From Poecilobothrus nobilitatus (Eukaryota > Arthropoda > Insecta > Diptera > Dolichopodidae), in NCBI GenBank assembly GCA_947095535.1, contig OX352773.1, positions 36,229,398 through 36,293,397 of the forward strand: DNA of 64,000 bases, written 5' to 3'. Below are positions 1-12,699 of the stretch, one piece after another (position 1 is the first letter of the stretch; every line of letters begins with the position of its first letter). The notes under the pieces are model-generated. The model worked only from the letters and a program-made list of their open reading frames with translations. It did no database searches and was not told where the DNA came from. The position numbers and the translations under genes were made by a program.

Positions 1-3000
1 ATTGTGGTAATGAACTTTAATTTTATTTATTTTTTTTTTATTTCTTTTATGTTAAGAAATTAAGTAATTGAATTAAATTTTGACATTTTGACAAGAAATT
101 TTTACAGTTACTAAACATTTTCTTAATTATTAAAATTAGTAAATATTTAAAAAATACTTTTTTTTTTTGCTTGTTAACGGGTTGATTTACTTATAGAGAC
201 AAATTAGACAAATTAAAGCAAAAAAAATGGAAGCCTTACCGAAATTTTTAGTATAAAATTAAAAAGAAATAAAAAAAGTTGGAAAAGAAACACATTCGAT
301 AATTTTAAAATATCTGAATGAAACTAAGGTCAAAAAATTAAAGTGGTTCTTGATTTTTAGCATTAGACAAATTAAAAGTAATATTCAAATGTCTAAGTCA
401 AATATTACAAAATTTTTGTTCAAATTTGTGTCAATTAGTGTCTTTTAATCTTTTTAATTAATTTTATTTTTGGTAATTTGATGTTTGTAATTTGGTGTAA
501 ATGTATGTAAAAAATGAAACAAATTAATATAATATAATTAGCATATTATAATTTTGGAGAAGTAACTTTTAAATTTTTATCATATCTTTGTCCTTTCATA
601 GGAAGAATTAAGAAAAGACTTGAAGAAAAAAATTAAACATTTGAGCTAAAAATGAATATTACTTACTTAATAAATTATTTACTAATTCCTTAAGTATTGA
701 AATTATTTAACTCTTGTTGTTAAAGTTTCCGATATGAGGATACTATAAAAAGTATTTGAGATCGACACTCATTTTGTTTCGCGACACAATGTACAAAAAT
801 TAATAATTGCAATCATTTCCTCAAATGTATTTTTATTTTTCATTATCACTTTGGTTTTTATGAATTTGTTTTTTTAGCACTTTTAGCACAATTAATAGAT
901 TTACATTAACTGTAAATATTCATGTTAAATAATTATTATTATAATAATAATTACCGTTATTTCAAATTTGATAATTGTTTATAAAATACCATATTATATT
1001 TATTAATTATTTTAAATTAAATAAAATAAAAACCTAAATATTTACATATATATAATAATAAAAATATAGACCGTAGTTAAAGGACGCTTTTTAAAAACTG
1101 ATTTTACACAAAAATTATTTTACAAAAACACAAAGTTAATTAATAATAAATGCAAAAAAAAAAAAATATGCTTTTTTTTTAATTATTCAATTTAACCTAG
1201 AAAAAAATTAAAAATAAACAAAAAAAAATTATTATTAATTATATTAAGATAAAAACAAAAGGTTAAATTATATGTTGTATATATATATAACAGATTATAT
1301 AATATTAATAGTATTAAACTATTGTGTGTGTGTGTAGTGTATAGTAATTAATTAAATTAATTAATAATCATTTAATATTCTTTTAGTTAATAGAGACGAA
1401 TACCTATCATTTGTTTTAAAATGAAAAACTTACATATGAATAAATAACAGACAATATGTATTATGTCAAAGTTACGTCATTGTTATGACAATAACAATAT
1501 GAAATAATAAAAAATTATTCTTTTGTTTTTGTTTGACGGGAATTTTATCTAATAAATGAACATTGTAAATCAAAATTTTTTTTATTAAAAATTAATAATA
1601 ATATAAAAATTGATTAAAAAAAAAATTAAAAATAATTTAAATATTTTTTTTTTTTTTGTTATCATAAATAAATAAATATTTTAAACTTGTCAAACCACCG
1701 AATAAAAAAAAAAAATTTTCGCTAATAGTAGTACACAAAGCAAATTATGTTAAAAAATGTATATAAAAAAAAAAAGAAAATTATTTAGATCATTATAGAA
1801 TATCTTTAAAGTGTTAAATTTTTTTTTTTTAATGAATATACGATGAAAACATAAATAAAACTAAAGTATCTTTGAATGATTTCATCATATTTTTACCATT
1901 CTTTTCTTTTCCAAAAATAAATTTAGGGGGCGAACGACGCAAAACTTTTTCATCTGTTATTGCTGCGGTGGATAAAATTTTTCTTAATTTTTTCTTGAAT
2001 GTCACAGTCCGGAATTGTTTTGAAAATGCCGAAGATGATATTTAATCATTTGGGGCATTCATGAAATTAATTAATAATTAATAGCAATATATTTAAAAAA
2101 ATTTTCAATATTTTTTTGACTGTATCTTTGACAATATCTTTTAAATTATAAAGTAAAATCATAAAAGATATAAAAAAAACTCGCGATTCATCTGCTTTTA
2201 ATGTATTAACTCTTGAAGTGTGGGAAATTGTTATGATACCCTAAGCACTATTCGTTAAATTTACAGTATCTTTTTGCCAAGATAGGTTGATCATGTATTT
2301 ATATATAAATGTATAACATTTACGGAATACGGAATAGTTAAAATACGGAAAAAAATAGTTGCAAATTAACCGAATTATTGGAAATTTATTTATATTTGGG
2401 TTCCGTGGTTTATGATTTTGTCATTGTATGTAAGTCTTCGATTTTATTAATTTTTGGATTTTCTTTCGTTTAACAGATACGTGGATCAAAATTTACAAAC
2501 ATTTGCTAATTTTAGATATTTGTGTAATGTTTTTTAAAAGATAAGATGCAATAATGTTCATAATATATTAAAACGCACACTACTTTTAATATTTGGTATA
2601 GTCTAGATAAGTTAGACTGAATCCTCTTGACATTTGGTATAGCTCAGATTATAGTTTAATTTATTTTAGTTTTTTTTTATTTGTACAGGTAGCAGGTAAA
2701 GTCAAACTAAACGTTTTTCTATTTTAAATGGAAAAAATTGGTTTGTATAATAAAAGTAATAGATCCAGAAGTAATTCATTCGTAGCAAAAGAATTATCAA
2801 AATTTGTAGAATTTTTGATAAGAATGTAGTCTGAAAATTTTAACATTAACTTAAAAATTGTATAATAAATTAAAAACAAAAATTAAGTTTTTCTAACTGC
2901 TGTTTTTATATTGTTCTCATGTAATCCTGATTCATGGGAACCAGTTCAAATTTCAGCTAAAATCAATAATTCGGAATCGGAACTCGATTCAGCTACTGTT

Positions 3001-3993
3001 AGTTATTGGCTTTAATTAGTTTAAAAAAATATTTTTTCTGAATTAACATGCATCAATGTACAGATTTTATTTTATTATACATATATTTACAAAGTGGATA
3101 TATATATATTTTGATAAAGTGGAAAACATCTAAAAAGTTTGAAATAAATCGATCAAACCATTTAGATTTGAGAACAAAAAAACTGAAGGGCTTATCGAAT
3201 TGCAAAAAGTGAAGTCGAAAAACAAATAGTGATGAATGTCTCCGATGTCCTGTAAATTTCGAAGATTCCTGCAAAGTTTGGTTCCATTCAGGTGCAATGC
3301 ACAAAGAGAATTGTATAATGTACTATATGTATATATAAAATAAATAAGTTATATTTAATCAATTCTACATATATTATAAGATCTACAGATAAGACGCAAA
3401 CTACTGTCTCACATATAATACGAAATAATAATTGATAGCAATTCTAATCCAATTTCTATTATATTCCCACCTCGCTACATTTATACATCATTTTCCTAGC
3501 ACACTATTCCTCTAGCTCTGGCATAAATCTGTCCTATAGATTATCTTATAAATCTAACAATTAAATATAACATAGTTTGTTTTTGTTTTTTTTTGTATTT
3601 CTTTTAAACACTTGTTATATTTTTAAGGTTTTTAACGTTGTTAAACATTATAAACAAATTACTTGAATTTTGTTTTCTTAATGACAATAAAAACAAAAAA
3701 GTTCAAATTCTTATGATAAAAAATAAAAAAACAACAAATTATACAAAAAGGAGACATATTATATTTAATATTTTTTGTTTATATTTTATTTTTATATACA
3801 TATATTATTATTAATAATTTTGTTTTTTTTTCTTTTTTATTAATTTTAATAAAATCTAGTTTATTTTTTTTTTTTTTTCGTAAATCTATTAAGAAAACAC
3901 AACAATAATTAAATATTAAGAATTAATTTATTAAATAGATAAGATACAAATATTTTTATTCCTGATGACCAATCACATGATTATTTTTTTTTG
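1..3993. other. AT-rich intergenic DNA, no clear gene
   Basis: Very AT-rich sequence with many poly-A/T runs and a short GT run near 1323-1335. No open frame here has convincing protein character. The only segment that stands out is about 1925-2050, which is clearly less AT-rich than its surroundings and is discussed as a possible exon in the findings. Another locally less AT-rich stretch, about 2925-3015 and 3180-3305, has short open frames that are within chance expectation. Confidence 0.6.
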
Positions 3994-4030
3994 TATAAAT
4001 ATGAAAAATATCCGTTCAAAATGCATCAGT
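3994..4030 (+). promoter_or_regulatory. Core promoter of cuticle gene A (TATA + initiator)
   Basis: TATAAAT at 3994-4000 and an arthropod-type initiator TCAGT at 4026-4030. The initiator A at 4028 lies 34 bp from the first T of the TATA box, which is the expected spacing. The predicted 5' leader is about 69 nt. The other four cuticle genes here have the same arrangement. Confidence 0.75.
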
Positions 4031-4096
4031 TGACATTTAACCGTCAAATTAGTTAAACTAAAAAAATAAAAAAATCACCAAAACTAATCCTCAAAA

Positions 4097-5201
4097 ATGA
4101 AATTCATTGTAAGGATAATTAATTATATAAGATTCAAAAAAAAAAATATATTAATATATAATATTTAATTATTTTAAATAAAATAAAATAAAAAAGAAAG
4201 CATACAGCAAGGATTATATTTATATTTAATTATTAAATTATTTTTATACAGTAATGTGTGAATTGTACTAAAATAATATGTTTGAGTGTGTGTGTGTGCA
4301 ATATAAAAACAATGGTGAATTTTTAATTAAAAAAATTCTTTTAAAACAAATTATTTTAATTAAAATTTCGAACTAATTAAAAAGTAAAATTAAAAAAAAA
4401 AATTACTAAAATTATAAATTTTCATAAAACATTCAGAAGTGAAAATTCTAGTATTAAAAAAACGATTTTTTTTTATTAAGTTGGAACGTTTATATTTTGT
4501 TTATTAAATATAGTGACATCACGTTGCCTCTATAATAAATTGATAGAAATTTTAATTGCCATCATGCCATCATTTAATTAAATAATTAATTATTAGAATC
4601 AGATTTATATTAGCTTTTCAATAGTTATGTGCATAGCTCATAGCTATGGCTGTATATTATGCACTTCTACTTTATAAATTTATATTAAAAATCGTTGATC
4701 GCAAAGAAATTTTATTAAATCATTTAATAGCAATTTTTACTTTATATATAAGACTTTTTAAATTTTAATTAAGTAAATAAATAATGCAACGGCTTTCTAA
4801 ATAGAAATTACTTTAAAGTATCAAAACATTATCAAATTAATAAATCATATTTTTTTTCTTTTCTAATTTATAAACAGATTGTTTTAGCAGCAATTTTTGC
4901 TATTGCTTGTGCCGATGGTGATGATGGTATCTTAAATAAATCATATGATTTACATGAAGATGGTTCATATGGTTGGGAATATGAAACTAAAGACGGTATT
5001 TCAGCTTCAGAAAATGGTAAAGGTGGTGAATATGCTAAAGGATTATTCGAATGGACCAGTCCAGAAGGTGAACATATTTCAATCCAATATACTGCTGATG
5101 AAAATGGTTATCAACCATCTGGATCCCATGTACCAGCTGTACCAGAATACATTGTTAGAGCTTTAGAATGGGCCAAAGCTCATCCATATGTAGAAAAATA
5201 A
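4097..5201 (+). CDS. RR-1 cuticular protein A (Edg78E-like)
   Basis: Spliced CDS join(4097..4108, 4878..5201), 111 aa. Exon 1 encodes only MKFI and ends at a GTAAGG donor; the 769 bp intron ends at ACAG and is phase 0. Residues 1-16 form a signal peptide (hydrophobic IVLAAIFAIACA). The mature protein is short and acidic at its start (DGDDG). Residues 33-90 form the Rebers-Riddiford RR-1 region, from DGSYGWEYET through YTADENGYQPSG to HVP, followed by the tail PEYIVRALEWAKAHP. RR-1 proteins bind chitin in soft or flexible cuticle. This is the most divergent intact paralogue: it lacks the Ala/Ser-rich spacer found in B-E after the signal peptide. AATAAA occurs 4 nt after the stop (5205-5210) and again at 5215-5220. 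The start is supported by the shared promoter and exon-1 structure. Confidence 0.9.
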
Positions 5202-5204
5202 GGA

Positions 5205-5220
5205 AATAAAATTCAATAAA
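5205..5220 (+). terminator. Poly(A) signals of cuticle gene A
   Basis: Two AATAAA hexamers, 5205-5210 and 5215-5220, directly behind the stop codon, followed by a T-rich stretch from about 5233. This predicts a 3' UTR of only a few tens of bases. Confidence 0.6.
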
Positions 5221-6944
5221 ACTAGATTTCAACTTTTTTTTTTTTTTCTTTTTAAATAATTTGTTTATATAATTTAAACATTTATCTGTATATAGTTTTT
5301 GTAAATAAAAAAAATTTTATTTTTAAACTAAAATAAAAATTTTAATTAAAAAAAAAATTAATATTTGTTTTATGATATTACAATAAATTTTATATTTTAT
5401 CTAGGTTTAAAAACTCTTCTGTTGATTGACAATTATTAGGCATTTATATAAACCAATTTTATTTAAAGGCATTTGAAAGTCTTTAATGAGAATTTATTGC
5501 TTTAGTCAACTTATAAATCAATAAATCTATTTACGATTTATAGTTCAGCATGGGTTAATATTTAGTATTAAAATAAAAATTAATATTATTTTTATTTGTT
5601 ATTTTTAATTTGTAGTAGCTCTATATTGTCCTAAAATTTGAAAATGTGCACCGATTTAGTAGCTGTGCTGATAAGATTATTAAATTTATGACCAATATTT
5701 AGTAAACAGAATTTGATATTTAAAATCCAAACCTATCAATAAACTCTATATATATTTCTATGAGAAGAAAATTCTATCTATCTCTAGTAGCGAAGTTTTA
5801 AAATTAAACAATTTTGTTTTTTGATTCTTAGAAGAAAAAAATCAATTAATTAATTTTAAATATAAATATTAAATTAATATTTAAAAAAAAGAATCTTTTT
5901 TATAATTTTCCGCTTAACTTTAAATATTAATTCCATAATATATTCAGCACACTTTGACCTAATACATCAAACTATTTGACTTTTTTTCGACAATTTTTAA
6001 AAGAGTTATACCAAATTCAAAATACATATAATGAAGAAAAACCTGTTAGCCACTTTAGAATATTTAAAAATTTAAAATTCTAAAATAAATTACCATAATA
6101 TTAGACAAAAGAAAATAAAACAAAAAAAAAAAATATCAAAAAAAAAAAAGAAAAAATTAATATTATTTTAAAAACCTTTAATTAATTATTCGTAAAATTT
6201 ATTTTATTTAAGTTTCCAAAGCGGTAAATCCGGATCAATAAATTTATTATTATTTAAAATTTATACAAGAAAAACAAAAACCAAGAAAAAATTTAAAATA
6301 GATGAAAAATAACCATAAAAGCTATACAGATTATTTGAATTAGATCACTAAAAGACTTATAACAGAAACGATATTTAAAACCAATACTCATCACAGCTTT
6401 AAGAAAAAAAAAACTTGTCTCTTTCTCATGCATATTAATTTTCATTGAAAATCTATAAATTTTATTATCAGATTATTTTAATTTAAGAAAAAAAGAAAAA
6501 TATGAAATAATGTAAAGCAAAATAATAATTATAATAAAAACAAGTTCTGTTTTTTTTTTTTTTTTAAATAAACAATTAACAAATATTAAATGGTAGGTAT
6601 ATAACATAGAGAAAAAAATTATTCGTCAAAAAAATAGAATTAATAAATCAAAATTAATTTTTATTTAAAAAAAAAAAAAAAAGAATTCTATTAAACTATG
6701 CAGAGATATTATAATAGCTAATTATTAAAAAATATATACATATATACACTTCTACACAGATACACTACTACCGCAGATAAAAGATGGAGAATAAAAATTA
6801 AAACTTAAAGTTATTTGTGTCTGAAAATGGCGTTCATCTCATTAATATATTATTAAGATAATTATCACTGAACTATATATCCTGCTTTAAATTATAAAAA
6901 ATATATTTTGTAAATGTCTTATTATTTCTCAATTTTTTTTTTTT

Positions 6945-7160
6945 AAGGGAGTTGGAATTTTCCAAAGACACCATGAATTTCCCCTTGAAAGTGTCAGATT
7001 CTTACTGACTAAACTCACCTCCCCCTTTAGACAATATAGTGGGATTAAGCCCCTAACTGCTAATGCAATATATTGGCTAGGTAGTCGGGATAGGAGAAAG
7101 ATGCGGAAACATTTAATTGGTAGTGGGACTTTAAGAGAGCAATACATCCGCCTGTTATTA
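6945..7160. repeat. GC-richer island, probable transposable-element fragment
   Basis: This stretch is far less AT-rich than its flanks, with C- and G-runs such as CACCTCCCCC and GGGATTAAGCCCC. It has a minus-strand open frame of 72 codons without recognisable domains. Its abrupt composition change and adjacency to a tRNA-like repeat suggest an inserted mobile-element remnant. I cannot name the family. Confidence 0.4.
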
Positions 7161-7201
7161 TTATTTTACTAATAGTGACTATAGCTATCAACAGTTACAA
7201 C

Positions 7202-7338
7202 ATGCAGTAGTATATAACACCTTTCTGCATGAATTGATTTGATTAATTAGTTTTTAATATTATATTATTTACTACATAGTCAGGGCCATAGTCAGTGGAA
7301 TACGACGTGCAGTAGTATATAACACTTTCCTGCATCAT
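7202..7338. repeat. Pair of short repeats with inverted ends
   Basis: The sequence GCAGTAGTATATAACAC followed by TTTC(C)TGCAT occurs twice, at 7202-7230 and about 7307-7336. In the first copy ATGCAG (7202-7207) and CTGCAT (7225-7230) are inverted complements, so the unit could fold into a hairpin. It lies directly beside the tRNA-like element and may be part of the same repeat. Confidence 0.6.
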
Positions 7339-7339
7339 A

Positions 7340-7535
7340 TAAACAAGGACAGCTCCATTGTAGCAGCTATTATAATTATTATTATTATTATTAATATTAT
7401 CATTATTAATTATACGATATACATTAATACTATATAAAATTATTACATATTTTTTTTTATATGCGCTGAGCGGGGTTTGAAATCAGGACCCTCCGATTGA
7501 AAGGTTGGCGACTTAACTACTGCGCCATGAGTCCG
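7340..7535 (-). repeat. tRNA-derived SINE-like element (minus strand)
   Basis: Read on the minus strand, 7535-7463 resembles a degenerate tRNA: an A-box-like TGGCGCAGTAGTTAAG, an anticodon-arm region around CCTTTCAATC, and a B-box-like GATTTCAAACCCC. The ends do not pair as a tRNA acceptor stem, so it is not a functional tRNA gene. An ATT/AT-rich tail follows toward 7370. The A-box/anticodon region resembles those at 22820-22885 and 25366-25420. Confidence 0.55.
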
Positions 7536-9904
7536 ATAAGTTACTATAAAATATTAAAATAATATTTTTAATTATCAGCATCTGCACAGCCTAAATGAAA
7601 TTTTCGACGTATATAGAGTCTACGAAATTTTGACACAACTAATTTTAAATTAGAAATTCGAAAAATTCAATAATTTCGTTTATCCTTAGGTATTTTTATT
7701 TTTAAAGTTTTACGTACAAATTTTGCTTACCCATCTTAATTTCGCCTCTTTAACCTTCGATCAGATATTCTCTTTTGATCGTTGTAAGGATATGTTATTC
7801 CAATCTATTCTTACAAATAATTTTTAAAATGTTTATCTGCTTATTATATGCAAATACTCTATTTACTTACTATTTAATTGTGAAAAGATTCGTCCCTTTT
7901 CCTTTGTATTATATGCTAACTAAACTATACATATAATCTGTTCATTAAACTACGCTTAATAATTTATTTAATTATTATTTAAATTTTTTCATTAAAATAT
8001 TATAAAACGGCTATCATGCTATATAGAGTATAGATGATAAATTATAGTCATCAAGTCTTAGGCTTTTTTAAATTATATCTAGCAACCATAGTATACTCTT
8101 TAATGGAATTATACTTACGAATTGTAAGCAAATTCAATATTTTCGCAATTACTTAAAAAGTATAAAAATATAAATTATACTGGAATTAAACATAAATTAA
8201 TAAAATTGGTAGTATCAACTAAGGCAAAGAAATGTATTACAGTTTCATAAACATGTAAGAAAGACAAAAAATTGTAGAAAAATACAAAAAATTGAAATAA
8301 AAAATTTTACATACTGAACCAACTTAAAAAAAGTACTAAAATAATCCATAGAAAAAAAAACTTTATATAATACAATCTACATAATCTACATATCTACATA
8401 TTAGTTTGATATCTAAATATCATATTATATATATATAGTATAATAAGATTTTCAGAGTCAAATGATTCTTTATCGATTTGATTTAAAATGCAATTATGCA
8501 AATTAAATTCTTTTTTATTTGTTATATCTCTAAATTTGGTGTTAAAATATCTGTTATGATCATCTTTAATTTAAAATAAAATTAATGTGCAAAAAATAAA
8601 AAATAAAAATAACAGATTTAGATAAAAAGAAAACAAAAGCTTAAAGAATTTTTTCAAGTTTAATCAATGTGACCATGAGCTTTATTTTAAGATCGAAATT
8701 ATTTTATGACTTGATCTTTTTAAAGCATGAATATTATAGTTTTTATTTATAAAATGTGCAAATAAGAAATTTAAAAATTCAAAACAAAAAAAAAAAGTTG
8801 AAGAAGTATAGAATGAAAAATAGTATTTATACTAGCTTCAATTATTAAAAATTCAAATGCAAATAAGTAATTTTATTCACATGGGAACTCGTATAAGATT
8901 TTATATGGGTGATAAGAAAAATACTAGGCATAAAATTGGGTTTTAAGCTAAAGTATTAGGTTCTAAGCTAGCAATTTCCAGCAAATTCTATGTAAATGTA
9001 ATAAATTCTATGTACAAAACTAAATGGAATAATTTCAAAAAATTTATTATTAAATTTTTTAATTATTTTAATAAATAATGTCCTAAAGTGTTCTAATTTC
9101 CATTATCATATGGATAAACAAGATGATTTCCAACTGTCAAAAAAAGAAACAGGTAAAAGAAGAAAAAAAAAATATTGTTGTTTAGTAGCACAAATACTTA
9201 CATAATTTTAAAGCTTTTTTGATATAATTAAATTGAATCTAAATTATTCTAATTAAATTTTAATTTTTAATTAAATTTCAATCTTACATTCATGTTTTAT
9301 TTATGTTTTTTATGCAAATATTGGTTAAAAGAAATTTTTTTTAAAAGCTTCCCTCCTAAGTCTTTTGTTTATTTTTAGTGTCTTGTTTTATAATACAGAT
9401 AATTAAATTGTTTAACCTAAACCTGGATTTAAATTATGGAATTACAATATTACATATATTATTTTAGTAAATTTTAATATTTAGTAAAAAACGTTTTACA
9501 TCGAAATTCTTTTGAAATCAAATCTTTTATACCTAATAAAAATTTTGATGTTAGTAATGTTTAGAATCTTTAAAACTATCAAAAATAGTAAACGTCAGTT
9601 GAAAGAACTAACTATCCAAAAATACGAAATTAATAAAATTTTATATTTAAATATAAAATAATATTATACATAAATATTAATAAATATTAAATAAATAATT
9701 TAAAACAATTTTATATTTGGTACGCCATATAAATAATTATTCTTTTATTTGTAAGTTTTTTTTTCTATTTTTTTTTCTTTTTTAATTAAACATAATTAAG
9801 AATAGACTAGTTTTTTTTTTCTCATTTGAGACTTAATAAATTATAACAATTATGATAGACAAACATAATTATACAATTATAAATTCAAAAAAAAAATTAT
9901 TTAG

Positions 9905-9910
9905 TTTATT
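9905..9910 (-). terminator. Poly(A) signal overlapping stop of cuticle gene B
   Basis: Minus-strand AATAAA formed by the last codon, the stop codon and the next base. No other canonical hexamer was seen close downstream. Confidence 0.4.
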
Positions 9911-10384
9911 GTTCAGCTGAAGGATGAGTTCTAATCCATTCTAATGCACGAACAATATATTCTGGAACTTGAGGTACATGTGATCCAGATGGTTGATAAC
10001 CATTTTCATCGGCGGTATATTGTAAAACAATATGTTCGCCTTCTGGGCTTGTCCATTCGGCAGCACCTTTAGCAAATTCACCACCTTTACCATTTTCTGA
10101 TTGTGAAATACCATTTGATGCTTCAAATTCCCATCCATATGAACCATCATCATGTAAATCAAATGATTTTGATAAAATACCAGAATCATCTGTACCTGCT
10201 GAAGCAGCAGTAGCAGCTACTCTTGATGCTAAAGGTGATGCTGGAGCACGTGCAGCAGCAATAGCAACGAAAGCACATAATACAATCTATATAAATTAAT
10301 TAGCACAACACAATAAAAACAAAATTATTATTTTATTTAAATAATATTATATTAAACATTTTTTTATCTTACTAAGAATTTCAT
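9906..10384 (-). CDS. RR-1 cuticular protein B (Edg78E-like)
   Basis: Spliced CDS complement(join(9906..10286, 10373..10384)), 130 aa. Exon 1 encodes MKFL and ends at GTAAG; the intron is 86 bp (10287-10372), phase 0. Signal peptide at residues 1-16 (IVLCAFVAIAAA). A spacer rich in Ala, Ser and Pro follows, then GILSKSFDL and the RR-1 region at about residues 52-109: DGSYGWEFEA, then YTADENGYQPSG and HVP. The tail is PEYIVRALEWIRTHPSAEQ. It is in tandem with gene C (same strand, 2.3 kb apart) and has the family promoter. It differs from C/D inside the core (EFEASNGISQ and GKGGEFAKG instead of EYETSNGISA and GVGGQYAKG), so it has escaped the homogenisation affecting C, D and E. Predicted role: chitin-binding structural protein of flexible cuticle. 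Confidence 0.92.
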
Positions 10385-10472
10385 TTTGGTTTTTTTTTTT
10401 TTTAATTAAAAATTAATAACAAATTAATAAAAAAGTCCTATGTAATGATCTCTTTAGATCTTCAAAATTGAA

Positions 10473-10508
10473 TCTGATAATTTTTTGAGAAAAAATTCGA
10501 TATTTATA
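10473..10508 (-). promoter_or_regulatory. Core promoter of cuticle gene B
   Basis: On the minus strand TATAAATA (10508-10501) is followed by TCAGA (10477-10473), with the initiator A 33 bp from the first T. The TATA box reads into ATCGA, as in genes C and D. The predicted leader is about 91 nt. Confidence 0.75.
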
Positions 10509-12699
10509 CGAATTTTTTTTTAGGATTTATAGAATATAAAGCAAAAACCAAAAAAAAAAAACAACCAAAATAATAAATCTAGAAATTTTTTTTTTTAACT
10601 TCTTTTTATTTTTCTTCTTTTACCAGTATTTTATAACTATTATTAATTTCTGTTTCCTATTAGTAAAATCGAACAAGTTTTAAACTTTTATTTTTATTGT
10701 TATGATTCTTTAACTGTATTAATAATTTTTGCAAAATGAAAATTTTATTTATTAAAAAAGAAGATTCTAACAACTAGTCAAAATCTTTTCATTAAAAATT
10801 AATAAAATAAAAATATTAAAAAGGGTGAAGAAGAAAGAGAAAGAAAAGAATGAGATGAGTATCAAATTTATGATTAAAGTCAAGTGAATTTTAAACAAAA
10901 AAAAAATAAAGCTTGTTACAAAATTTTAGATGGCAATCAAACAAGCTATCATCTAATCTATTAAATAATATTATACAGGTACAAATTACAAATACATTAG
11001 CAATATAGAATAAAAAAAATATCCATATTATTCATATACATAACAATTTAAATTTGTTTAATAACGACACAAAAAAAAAATTAAAATAACATATTATATA
11101 CACTGTACTAAAAATTACAATGGTGGTTAATAGTGATTTTAGACCAGTTTTATTTCAACTTTTCTGATTTTATTATATTATATGTTATCTGTTAAAAGGC
11201 ATTTTTTTTTTTATTTAAGTTAAAACATTTAGTTACTGTCATTCAAATTAATAATAATTAATAAAAAAAAATTTTTTATCAATGAAATTACCTTGTAAAA
11301 TAATTATCTTATATACATATATATACACAAAATACACATATTTGTTTTAATAAAATTTATGTTTTTTCTATTAGCACATCAGTCAAGAATCAAAAAAAAA
11401 AAAAAATTATTAAAAACTTGACATGTAGATGGATCTTTTTTAAGTTAACAGTAAAAATGTGACAAGTAATATAAAAAAGAAACAATACAAAAACCGCTTG
11501 ATTTTTTTTTGTTTTGTTCACCGGAAAATTACTATATAAAAAATTAAAACATTTTTTTTTAACTAATTTTAAAGGTCAAATAATAATAATAGATTTGTAT
11601 TTAATTTTTTTTTTCTGTTATTCTTTTTTAAAATTATTTCAAATTTAATATTAAAAGCATTAAATCACTACACTTTAATTTTTTTTTTTAATATAGAGAT
11701 AACAATTTCCTTTAATCAGCATTAAATTTTACAACCTTTGACTTTTTAAGAGTTAAAATTTTTAGAACTGATATTTTCTTTAAGCTGACATTTTCTTTAT
11801 TTCATTCTTTCCATATAATTTCATGCATATTAACACTCTTCACTTTTTCTTTTTATTCCAATTAAATTATTTACTACCAAAAACAAATTTAAAGAATTGA
11901 TAATGGCAAAACCAAATAAACAGTCGAAGCTTTCTATTAATTTTTACAAGTTTTTCTTTTAAATCAGAACATAATCCTTATTAAATTAATTTTAAATTAG
12001 AATCACTAGATGCATAAATCCAAATTTACATGAAATTCCATAAAAGAAAATTTTTAAATACTGGAAATACCTTTATTTATGTTCACTATTTTTTAATGTT
12101 TCTCTTTTTTTATTTATATTTAAAACAGTTCATAATTTGTTGGTATGATGTTCAATTTGTTTTTTGTTTTCAATTGGCAATATGATTCACTTTACATTCC
12201 TTGTTTTATATTATGTTTTTCCGTTCTTAATCAATTTGCAACTTTATTATCATTTCCTCAGATTAAACGAATTCTTTTCAATATGAATTTACTTGTCTAT
12301 TAAAATTTTTACTTTTTAAATTTAAAATCACACAAAAATATTTAAATGAATCAAATGAATCACTATAAGATTTAAACTTTTGTAATTTATCAACCACTTT
12401 TATATTATTTACATAAAGTTTATTTAATTAATTTGTTCTAAAACCTGAATTTAAAATTATTGTAGACTAAAATTAATTACAGATTAACAGAATTATGATT
12501 CATCTGAAATGGCAGCAGAACAATAAAAAAATAAGATTAAAAAAACTCAATTAAAATTCTTTTTATGAAATAAATAATTTATTTTTTTTTTTTTTTTGTT
12601 TTTTATGATTTTACATTAACTTTCTTTAAAAAAAAGAAAAAAAAACTAAAACAAGAAAAAAAAAATGCTTTCGAAAAATTAATTCAAAATATATTTTTT
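10509..12699. other. Intergenic DNA between cuticle genes B and C
   Basis: AT-rich, homopolymer-laden sequence. I see no open frame, RNA gene or repeat with supportable identity. The part nearest 10509 is upstream of gene B and may hold its stage-specific enhancers, but no motif stands out. Confidence 0.5.

Larger units (their letters stand above)
5221..9905. other. Non-coding region between cuticle genes A and B
   Basis: AT-rich DNA without a recognisable gene. It contains a GC-richer repeat island at about 6945-7540 (annotated separately), ATT and TA microsatellite runs, and many homopolymers. The 72-codon frame on the minus strand at 6929-7147 lies in the repeat island and is not considered a gene. 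Confidence 0.6.

Noticed and set aside
4945..5166. Open frame in another frame within cuticle exon 2, also at 9941-10189, 12684-13196, 28855-29199 and 39327-39524
   Set aside because: These Met/Val/His-rich frames are shadows of the RR-1 coding exons; the true frame carries the signal peptide and the YTADENGYQPSG motif.
7463..7535. Functional tRNA gene
   Set aside because: A- and B-box-like motifs are present but the acceptor ends do not pair and the loops deviate. Read as a SINE head. The same applies to 15949-16020, 22805-22885, 25350-25425, 33075-33122 and 36391-36445.
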